A stretch of 13,128 nt of DNA, taken from Minisyncoccota bacterium. GTDB lineage: Bacteria; Patescibacteriota; Minisyncoccia; UBA6257; HR35. Below the pieces are notes generated by a model. The model worked only from the letters and a program-made list of their open reading frames with translations, was not told the origin of the DNA and did no database searches. Both the position numbers and the translations under genes were made by a program. How positions within the stretch are numbered: position 1 is the first letter of the stretch; every line of letters starts with the position of its first letter. Below, piece after piece: positions 1-6,370 of this stretch. The stretch lies in assembly GCA_028276075.1 (NCBI GenBank), contig JAPYXA010000009.1, forward strand, positions 1 to 13,128, written 5' to 3'.

Positions 1-117
1 TAATTTGTTGTTTGGTACTTTTAAAACACTAATATATGGATAATAATTTTGAGCCAAAGCAAGATTCGTAAAAATTAAAAATAGTAAAATTATTTTTAAG
101 ATATGTTTTTTTTTCAT
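1..117 (-). CDS. 5' end of an exported protein of unknown function, last visible gene of the T4SS-like operon (partial)
   Basis: Reading the minus strand from the ATG at 117-115 gives 39 codons that stay open to the window edge, so the gene continues outside. The start is fixed by an ATGA overlap with the stop codon of the VirB4 gene (TGA at 116-114), an arrangement that suggests translational coupling. The product begins with a classic Sec signal peptide: MKKKH, a hydrophobic core of Ile/Leu/Phe, then LALA-Q, with likely cleavage between Ala and Gln at about residue 23. The mature part begins QNYYPYISVLK. Too little is visible to name a family. From its place after VirB4 I infer a periplasmic or extracellular component of the same system. 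Confidence 0.7.
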   Translation of the reverse strand, partial: MKKKHILKIILLFLIFTNLALAQNYYPYISVLKVPNNKL

Positions 118-1922
118 TTGTTTTTAAATGATTCTTTTGCTATTTTTAATGCCATTAATTGTTCGGGCCTTGTTCTTATAATTTGATCTTCTGCATATGA
201 GGCTAGTATAAAAATAGGGATTTTTTTGTTTTGAACAAAAAGAAGTCCTTGCCCTCTTTGAGCTTGGGTTAAAAACTGTTTTTCTCCTTCTGATAAAACA
301 AAGACTTGATCGCATAATTCAATAGTTGCTTGAGATTGTCTCATTAAGAAAGTTAATGCTGAATTAGTTATAATTGGTCTTCCAAAAGGAGAAGAAATAA
401 AATCTTCTACATCTTGGGTTATAGTTGTTAAGGCTAAATTATATTTTCTTCCTCTTTTAACAGCATTAAGAAGAAACTCTGCGGCAAATTCTTGTTTCAT
501 TATCCACCAAGCTTCGTCTATAACAACCAATCTTTTTTTCATTTCTCTTCTTACTCTATTTAAAATATAATTTAAGACAATAAACATTCCTATGGGTCTT
601 ATTATTTCTGGTAAATCTTTTAGCCCAAAAATTATAAGCCTTCTGTTAAGTTCAACATTTGTTGGTTTGTTTAAAAATCCCGAAAAATTTCCTTGAGTAA
701 AAGGATAGAATTTGCTTGCTAGTTCACTTCCTCCTACAAGTCCACCAAGTATTTTTTCTAAATCATTTAAAGTGGGAAATCTTTCAACTTCTGAAAAATC
801 TTGATTAGGTAAAATATTAAAAGATAAATATGTTTGATTAATAGCTTGATCTAAAATAGATAATTGTTCAGATGATAATTTTTCTCCTATGATAAGTTGG
901 CAAAATGAAATTAAATCAGCTACATGTTCTTTATAAACATCCAAAGGGTTTTCATTTTCTAAAACAGGCGGTAAATCAAATGGGTTAAAATTATTTTCAG
1001 CTTTTAAAGATAATGGAACAAATGCTCCACTGTAAATTTCTGATATACTTTGGTATTCATTTTCAGGATCTAATATTAAAACATCTGTCCCCATCATTAA
1101 ATTTCTCATTACTTCTAATTTAGCAGTATAAGATTTTCCCGAGCCTGATCTTGCTAAAATAACCATATGGGGGTTGTCATATTTCCACCTATCTAAAATC
1201 ACCATACTTGAATTTTCTAAATTAATGCCTAAAAATATCCCATTTTCATCAACTAAGTCTGAAGATACAAAAGGGAAAAAAGAGGAAGCGCTACTTGATG
1301 TTAGATAATAATTATTTTTAAGATAATCGGTAAAAATTGGTAGTGTAGTTAAAAATCCTTCTTTTTGTTGAAACATAAGCGGTTTAGCAACTATTAAACT
1401 GCTTTCTAATATTTTTGAAATTTTTGCAGTTTTTATTTCTAATTCTTTTTTTTCTTCTGCAAATATTGTAATATATAATCCAACTTGTAACAATCTTTCT
1501 TGTGCTTGAACCAACAAGTCTCTTAAATTTTCAACATTTTGATAAGCAATTTCTAACTCTGGAGATCTTGTGAGCCCTCTTTCTTTCCTTTCTTCTATTT
1601 GGGCAAATATTCTTGGTACTTGTTTTTCAAGTTGCTTAAGAGCTTGAGATGTTTCCACTGGGTAAAAATATATTCCAATATTTAAAGCTTCATCTAAATT
1701 GATTATTTTTTCAAGCCAACCAGCAAAAAGATAAGTTGGGTAATCTAAAACTAAAAGAGTTCTTCCGTAAATATTTCCTATTTGAAAATAATTAGTTGAA
1801 AATTCTGCTCCAGGAGGAGCAATAATTTCTTTTATTTGATCTATTTTGGGAATTTCTTTTCGTACAGGAATCTTGATTGTTTTTTTCTTATTTAAAAAAT
1901 TTGGCAGTGGAAGGTTAATCAT
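114..1922 (-). CDS. virB4: VirB4-family type IV secretion ATPase
   Basis: This 602-residue protein is the energy-providing ATPase of type IV secretion and conjugation machines, expected at the inner face of the cytoplasmic membrane. Visible motifs are a Walker A ARSGSGKS at residues 257-264 (Ala in place of the usual first Gly), a DPENEY element at 285-290, a Walker B segment ending VVIDE at 466-470 followed by AWWIM, RGRKY at 490-494, and the TTITQD motif at 499-504 typical of VirB4/TraC ATPases. Residues 35-200 match the middle, non-catalytic part of VirB4 with a helical stretch. The most N-terminal VirB4 domain seems to be encoded separately by the gene just upstream (1919-2551). The start ATG overlaps that gene's TGA as ATGA, and its own TGA overlaps the next ATG. 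The family is confident; the transported substrate is unknown. Confidence 0.93.
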   Translation of the reverse strand: MINLPLPNFLNKKKTIKIPVRKEIPKIDQIKEIIAPPGAEFSTNYFQIGNIYGRTLLVLDYPTYLFAGWLEKIINLDEALNIGIYFYPVETSQALKQLEKQVPRIFAQIEERKERGLTRSPELEIAYQNVENLRDLLVQAQERLLQVGLYITIFAEEKKELEIKTAKISKILESSLIVAKPLMFQQKEGFLTTLPIFTDYLKNNYYLTSSSASSFFPFVSSDLVDENGIFLGINLENSSMVILDRWKYDNPHMVILARSGSGKSYTAKLEVMRNLMMGTDVLILDPENEYQSISEIYSGAFVPLSLKAENNFNPFDLPPVLENENPLDVYKEHVADLISFCQLIIGEKLSSEQLSILDQAINQTYLSFNILPNQDFSEVERFPTLNDLEKILGGLVGGSELASKFYPFTQGNFSGFLNKPTNVELNRRLIIFGLKDLPEIIRPIGMFIVLNYILNRVRREMKKRLVVIDEAWWIMKQEFAAEFLLNAVKRGRKYNLALTTITQDVEDFISSPFGRPIITNSALTFLMRQSQATIELCDQVFVLSEGEKQFLTQAQRGQGLLFVQNKKIPIFILASYAEDQIIRTRPEQLMALKIAKESFKNK

Positions 1923-2551
1923 AGCTGTTCAGTAAGCTTTTGAATAACTTGACTTGGTAATTGTTGCCATCTTAAATTTGGATTATAAACTTCAAACATT
2001 AATTCTATTAATTCTATATCTGAAAGACGATGAGATTGAAGACCCATTGCAGAAATTGCTTCTTGTAAATAATTCGCTCTAATCTCTAGTTGTTGCAATT
2101 TACTTTCAAAAGATTGGTCTATTAAAGATTGTTCCTTTTTATTTTTTGGTAAAATAGCAAATTTTATATCTAAAACATCATAAGGAACAATAAGATAAAA
2201 TATTTTTTTCATAATATTATGATTATCCAAATAATCTTTCAAAAAAGCAATATATTCTTCTAATTGAAATTTAATTAACATATTATCTTCTTGATTTAAT
2301 CTTAAATTTAAAGTTTTTAAATAATCGGCTATGTTTTCTTGTCTTGAGATTGTTAAAATTTCAAGAGGGAAATCAAGACCATCTAATAATCTTCTAAATT
2401 GTGAAATTAGTGTTTCTTGCTCTTGTTCTGACAGTAAGGAAAGATTTACTCCTGTTACTTCAATAACAGCTCTAAGACTTCCGTTTTCCAATATAAAACA
2501 ATTTTTTTGAATGTCTTTAATTTTTATTAAAGAAAAAGTAGGTTGTATCAT
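1919..2551 (-). CDS. TraC-like / VirB4 N-terminal-like domain protein
   Basis: A 210-residue soluble protein without membrane segments. The region GSLRAVIEVTGVN at residues 24-36, then the Glu-rich stretch SEQEQETLISQF at 41-52 and a DFPLEILTISR strand at 60-70, resembles the N-terminal domain of VirB4/TraC/TrbE proteins. There, a strand with a conserved G-x-N is followed by an 'Eq' helix. In gene clusters of the Candidate Phyla Radiation and Gram-positive conjugation systems a separate TraC-like protein often sits between PrgI and VirB4, exactly as here. Together with the 602-residue VirB4 it totals 812 residues, near the usual full VirB4 length, so I infer a split subunit pair. It lies 1 nt after the PrgI gene and overlaps virB4 by 4 nt. 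The assignment is by motif and context. Confidence 0.72.
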   Translation of the reverse strand: MIQPTFSLIKIKDIQKNCFILENGSLRAVIEVTGVNLSLLSEQEQETLISQFRRLLDGLDFPLEILTISRQENIADYLKTLNLRLNQEDNMLIKFQLEEYIAFLKDYLDNHNIMKKIFYLIVPYDVLDIKFAILPKNKKEQSLIDQSFESKLQQLEIRANYLQEAISAMGLQSHRLSDIELIELMFEVYNPNLRWQQLPSQVIQKLTEQL

Positions 2552-2552
2552 T

Positions 2553-3119
2553 TTATTTTAATTTTTTATAAAGTTTAACATAAGGAAAAAATCTGTAAGG
2601 ATTTTTTGGATTGACAATATGTCTATGAAGAACTTTGTTTATTTGATTTATTTGTGATGATATAGGTTGATTTAATGATAAAACAACCTTTTCTTTTATG
2701 TTAGGATTTATATGTGGATAATTTAATTCAATTACAGTTTGTTCTTTAATGGTTGTTTTGCTTCTTGGTTTAACAGGTTCTTCTTTTAAAGACTCTGTTT
2801 TTTCTTCAGGAATTGGTATCTCTTTGTATTCAATCGTTTGCATTCTTTGCCAAACCAATCTTCTGCTTTTAAATAAAAAGTCTAAAATGCTTGGTAAAAT
2901 GTTTATAACAAATTTTCCATTGATTTTGACAAAAATTAATATAAAAGCTGTGACAAATAAAATTATTCCGACAATTATTCCAGCTATCTGATTTATTTTA
3001 AAAATTATAAAACTTAGCAAAAAAACTCCAAGCAGTGCAAATAATTGCTTGAAAGTTATAACCCCCAATAACTTATCTTCTATTGTAATAAATTTTGGAA
3101 CAACAAATTTATTGGGCAT
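2553..3119 (-). CDS. prgI: PrgI-family (VirB3-like) membrane protein of the T4SS
   Basis: This 188-residue protein has the hallmarks of the PrgI family, the VirB3 counterpart in Gram-positive and Candidate Phyla Radiation secretion systems. It starts with an N-terminal VPKFITIEDKLLG and ITFKQL (residues 7-26), followed by two adjacent transmembrane helices at about 22-41 and 44-64. After these comes an amphipathic segment with SRRLVWQR at about 85-92. VirB3-type proteins sit in the inner membrane and dock the VirB4 ATPase, which fits the neighbouring TraC-like and VirB4 genes. Beyond residue 95 it carries a hydrophilic, Pro/Lys/Glu-rich extension and a basic C-terminus (RFFPYVKLYKKLK) that the core family does not need. 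Family assignment is good; the role of the tail is unknown. Confidence 0.85.
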   Translation of the reverse strand: MPNKFVVPKFITIEDKLLGVITFKQLFALLGVFLLSFIIFKINQIAGIIVGIILFVTAFILIFVKINGKFVINILPSILDFLFKSRRLVWQRMQTIEYKEIPIPEEKTESLKEEPVKPRSKTTIKEQTVIELNYPHINPNIKEKVVLSLNQPISSQINQINKVLHRHIVNPKNPYRFFPYVKLYKKLK

Positions 3120-3149
3120 TATTTTAAACTTTTTATTCTATATTAATAA

Positions 3150-3938
3150 TTATAAATTAGATAGATCTAAAACATTCTCACTTTCTTCTTGTTTTTTGGT
3201 TTTTTTAAGGATTATTATTTGGGAATCAGGAGTTTTGAAAGAATTTTTTTCCTTTTGATCTATAACTTTTTGTTTTTGGGATTGTTGTATCTCTTTTTCT
3301 TCTTGTTTATTTTTTGATATTTCAGATAAATCTATTTGTTGTGATAAATCTATTTGTGGCTTTAATATTTCTTCGACTTTTTTATCTTCCTCTATTAAAA
3401 TATTTTCTTGTTTTTCTTCTTCTTGAAAAGTGCTAATGTTTTCTTTTTTTACTTCTATATTTTCTTGTTGTAGAGTTGTTTTTTCTGTATTTTCTTTTTG
3501 TATTTCTGTTTCAGTTTTAATCTCTGTTTTTTCTTTTGTAATTGGAGGTTTTATAGCAGCTGACATAATTTCTTCATATTTTCGAGCTTTTTCTTCAAAT
3601 GTTTGAATTACTGGCTGGAAAGTTGGTTTTGGTTTTGTTGAAATTCCTATGTTTTTAAATAGTTTTATTTTTATAGGTTCGAGGTTTTGATTAATAAAAT
3701 CTATTAAAAAATTTATTTCTTCTTCATTTAAAATCTTTGGTTCTTGATTTAGTAATTCTTTAAATTCTTCAACTGAAATATTGTTTCTAAAATAGTAGTC
3801 AATTAAAAAAGTTAATGATAAAGATTTGTCTCTTTCATTTATAAAATCAATGTTTAAAACTTCTTCTATTTTTTCTAAAATTTCGTAAAATTCGTTACTT
3901 GATAAAAATTCATAAGGTGTTATTTCTTTGTTTTCCAT
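3150..3938 (-). CDS. Acidic, largely disordered cytoplasmic protein of the T4SS-like operon, unknown function
   Basis: I do not recognise a family in this 262-residue protein. Residues 1-95 look folded and helical (FLSSNEFYEILEKIEEVL; VEEFKELLNQEP). Residues 112-128 form a short charged helix (FEEKARKYEEIMSAAIK). Residues 130-250 are low-complexity Glu/Lys/Gln/Thr and probably disordered. There is no signal peptide or transmembrane segment, so a cytoplasmic location is expected. Two adjacent copies of QIDLS occur at 195-199 and 201-205, and the C-terminus ends with a related LDLSNL. It lies 23 nt after the VirB6-like gene and 30 nt before the PrgI gene on the same strand, which supports a role as an adaptor or assembly factor of this machine, by context only. 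The ATG at 3938 has no Shine-Dalgarno sequence upstream. Confidence 0.75.
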   Translation of the reverse strand: MENKEITPYEFLSSNEFYEILEKIEEVLNIDFINERDKSLSLTFLIDYYFRNNISVEEFKELLNQEPKILNEEEINFLIDFINQNLEPIKIKLFKNIGISTKPKPTFQPVIQTFEEKARKYEEIMSAAIKPPITKEKTEIKTETEIQKENTEKTTLQQENIEVKKENISTFQEEEKQENILIEEDKKVEEILKPQIDLSQQIDLSEISKNKQEEKEIQQSQKQKVIDQKEKNSFKTPDSQIIILKKTKKQEESENVLDLSNL

Positions 3939-3961
3939 TTTGTTATGTTTTTATTACTTAT

Positions 3962-6370
3962 TTATGGCATTTTTATTATGCCAAGTTGTGCTAGTTGCCT
4001 CATTCTTCTTTTGTCTTCTGATTCAGGATTTTGTGGATTAATTCCTAATTCCATTAGAAAATCATCTTGTGATTTTGATTGTGGTTGTCGCAAATTTTGT
4101 AATGCTGTAGTTATGCTAGATTGTTGTGGATTTGGTAGTCTTAATAAACCGCGAAGAATATTATCCGGGTTTCTTTGAAAGGCTTCTTTTAAAACATTTC
4201 CCAAATCTCTTTGGGTATTTAAGATAAGAGTACTTATTGTTCCATGAAATTTATTCCATGTTCTTGAATCTAGATTAGAAATAGCCAATCCTATTTCCTT
4301 TTCTGTTCCCTTTAATAATGCATCTATTAAACCGTTGACTGTCTTATTTAATGATTTTTTAATTTGTTCATTCTCTTTGGCATCAATCATTTGTCTAAAA
4401 GCACTTCCTGAATCATTAATTTGATTTTTTACTTGATCTAAAATAGACATTACTTCTTGTTCGTCAAGTGTTTTTATTTTTTCAAGGAAAGCTTTGTTTG
4501 ACAGTGGACCACTTTTAATTAAACTATCATAATATTTTAAGAGGTTATCATTTTTAAAGATTTCTTCTATTGTATCTTTGTTTAATTTTGAAATTAGGTG
4601 AGAGAATATTTCATCTTTATCTTCTGGTTTTAATAATTTAGAAGATTCTATTTCTTGAACGAAATTTGGATTTTTCTGAATTTCTTCAATAATCTTTACA
4701 TCAAGCCCGTCAAGAAAAGATTTAAATAACCGAGGGTTATTTAAATTTTTATTTAAAGAATCAATAACACTTGAAATAATTTGTTGTTTTTTTGCATCGT
4801 CTTTTTCATATAGAAAATCTTGTGATATTAAACGAGCTTTTTGTCCTAATAATTTTTCTATTTGCTTTTGTCTTTCTTCTGTACCTCTTTGTAGTCTTTC
4901 TCCGGTTGATATAAGTTTTGATCCTAATGATGCTAGGCCACCTTTTATAGTTCCTTCTTCTCCTCCATATTTTTTAAGTAACCCTTCTCCTATATTTGAA
5001 ATTCTAGTTCCGATACCTGTACTTCTAAGAAAACGTGTAGCAACAAAACTCCCAGCTGATCTAAATCCTGAATAAGTAAATTCAACACTTTTCTCTCCGA
5101 TTTTTCCAGACATATTAATTGCTATTCTCATTGAAATAAGATACCATCCTATAAGCACTGCAAAAATAGCAAAAAGGCTAACAGCTTGATTTGTAGCTTC
5201 TGCTCTTGTTAGGTCACTTGATACTTGAAGATTTGAAGATATGTTCATAAGCAAAACATTTCCTAAAATAACCAATATTAGAAGAATTGGACCAACAACT
5301 AACCATTTAATCAGTTCTTGAAACCAATTATCAAATGCTTCAGAAAAAGACGAAAAAGCTTTAGAAATTGCTCCTTGAAATTTTGGAAAAATTAGGGATG
5401 TTAAAACAATAGGAGATACTCCTGCTAAAAATATAATTGCAATATAGCGAGCTAAATAAATAACTCCCAAAAGAACCAAAATAGCAAGCAAAATTATATC
5501 AAAAACTACAGTAGAAATTACGGCTAATATGTTGACTAAAAGAGGAATTATATCATAAAGTGCCTCTGTCATAAATCCTTTTATTGGTTCTTCTTCCTCT
5601 AAGGGACTATTATACCTAGATTGTAAGCTGACAATTGCTCCAGCTTCTATGCGGAGACTGTTTGAAATCTTCTTAAATGCTTCAAGGGGTTCAGGATTTC
5701 CTTTATTATAAAATGAAGCTGTTATAAAAGTTCCTGGAATTTTTACCTGTTTGCCAGTTGATGAATCTTTAAATCCAGCTATTCCACCTTCTAAATTATA
5801 AACTATTAAAAATGCTTCTTTAATTAAGACATACATAAAATTAATAATTAAAGCAACTAATATAATGTTAAAGATCAATCTTTTTGCATTATCATCTTTT
5901 CCTATAAGCCATTCGTATCCTGCCATTAAAGCAGAAAAAACCATAAAAATGTAGGCAAAATTTTTTAATATGTTAAAAATAATAGCTATAGGAGAATCGT
6001 TGTTTTGAGATAGAAAAGGGTTTAAATTTGATAGTTGATCAACCCAAGGTGCTGCTATTCGTAAAATTAAAACTTCAGATAAAAATTTGTGAATTATTGT
6101 CGCAAATATATCAGCAATGTTAGCAAGAATTATAAGGAACATTTTTGCTGTTCCTAATATAATTCTGCCTATGGGATCCCAATTTTTTATGGCATTCCAA
6201 ATTTCATTCAAACTTTCCAAAATACTTGAGTTAGGAGTGTTAGTATAATCTAAGATGGGATCCGTTGACCAGATTTGAGTATCTTGAGCAAAGGTAAGTT
6301 CTGTTAGAATCAAAATTTTAATTATTAACACCAAAAGTATTACAAAAATTAAAAATTTTTTATTTTTCAT
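3962..6370 (-). CDS. VirB6/TrbL-like polytopic membrane protein of the T4SS, with long cytoplasmic tail
   Basis: An 802-residue protein that begins with a hydrophobic signal or anchor (about residues 5-27, ending TFAQ). Transmembrane segments follow at about 70-95, 127-150, 163-190, 275-318 (two helices), 355-378 and 396-416. The central region with VIYLARYIAIIFLAGVSPIVLTSLIFPKF at about 303-331 and the later Trp-containing EAFDNWFQELIKW at 344-356 is characteristic of the VirB6/TrbL channel proteins. After residue 420 comes a soluble tail of about 380 residues, mostly helical and charged, ending in an RRMRQLAQLGIIKMP segment. Members of the family form the inner-membrane channel for the substrate. 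The ATG at 6370 lies 11 nt inside the end of the preceding gene, suggesting coupled translation. Family assignment rests on topology, motif style and operon context, not on a search. Confidence 0.78.
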   Translation of the reverse strand: MKNKKFLIFVILLVLIIKILILTELTFAQDTQIWSTDPILDYTNTPNSSILESLNEIWNAIKNWDPIGRIILGTAKMFLIILANIADIFATIIHKFLSEVLILRIAAPWVDQLSNLNPFLSQNNDSPIAIIFNILKNFAYIFMVFSALMAGYEWLIGKDDNAKRLIFNIILVALIINFMYVLIKEAFLIVYNLEGGIAGFKDSSTGKQVKIPGTFITASFYNKGNPEPLEAFKKISNSLRIEAGAIVSLQSRYNSPLEEEEPIKGFMTEALYDIIPLLVNILAVISTVVFDIILLAILVLLGVIYLARYIAIIFLAGVSPIVLTSLIFPKFQGAISKAFSSFSEAFDNWFQELIKWLVVGPILLILVILGNVLLMNISSNLQVSSDLTRAEATNQAVSLFAIFAVLIGWYLISMRIAINMSGKIGEKSVEFTYSGFRSAGSFVATRFLRSTGIGTRISNIGEGLLKKYGGEEGTIKGGLASLGSKLISTGERLQRGTEERQKQIEKLLGQKARLISQDFLYEKDDAKKQQIISSVIDSLNKNLNNPRLFKSFLDGLDVKIIEEIQKNPNFVQEIESSKLLKPEDKDEIFSHLISKLNKDTIEEIFKNDNLLKYYDSLIKSGPLSNKAFLEKIKTLDEQEVMSILDQVKNQINDSGSAFRQMIDAKENEQIKKSLNKTVNGLIDALLKGTEKEIGLAISNLDSRTWNKFHGTISTLILNTQRDLGNVLKEAFQRNPDNILRGLLRLPNPQQSSITTALQNLRQPQSKSQDDFLMELGINPQNPESEDKRRMRQLAQLGIIKMP

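Noticed and set aside
114..1922. Recoding of TGA as glycine, as in Gracilibacteria and SR1
   Set aside because: TGA closes both the TraC-like and VirB4 genes exactly at ATGA overlaps with the next genes, and none is needed inside the conserved genes, so TGA acts as stop here.
1915..1925. A frameshift breaking a single VirB4 gene in two
   Set aside because: Both parts have proper starts and stops joined by a clean ATGA overlap like the VirB4/next-gene junction, and separate TraC-like proteins next to VirB4 are known; a sequencing error cannot be fully excluded but is not the simpler reading.
2749..4178. Several 69-80 residue plus-strand open frames opposite the PrgI, disordered and VirB6-like genes
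   Set aside because: They run antisense to well-supported genes, have biased composition and no start signals or motifs.
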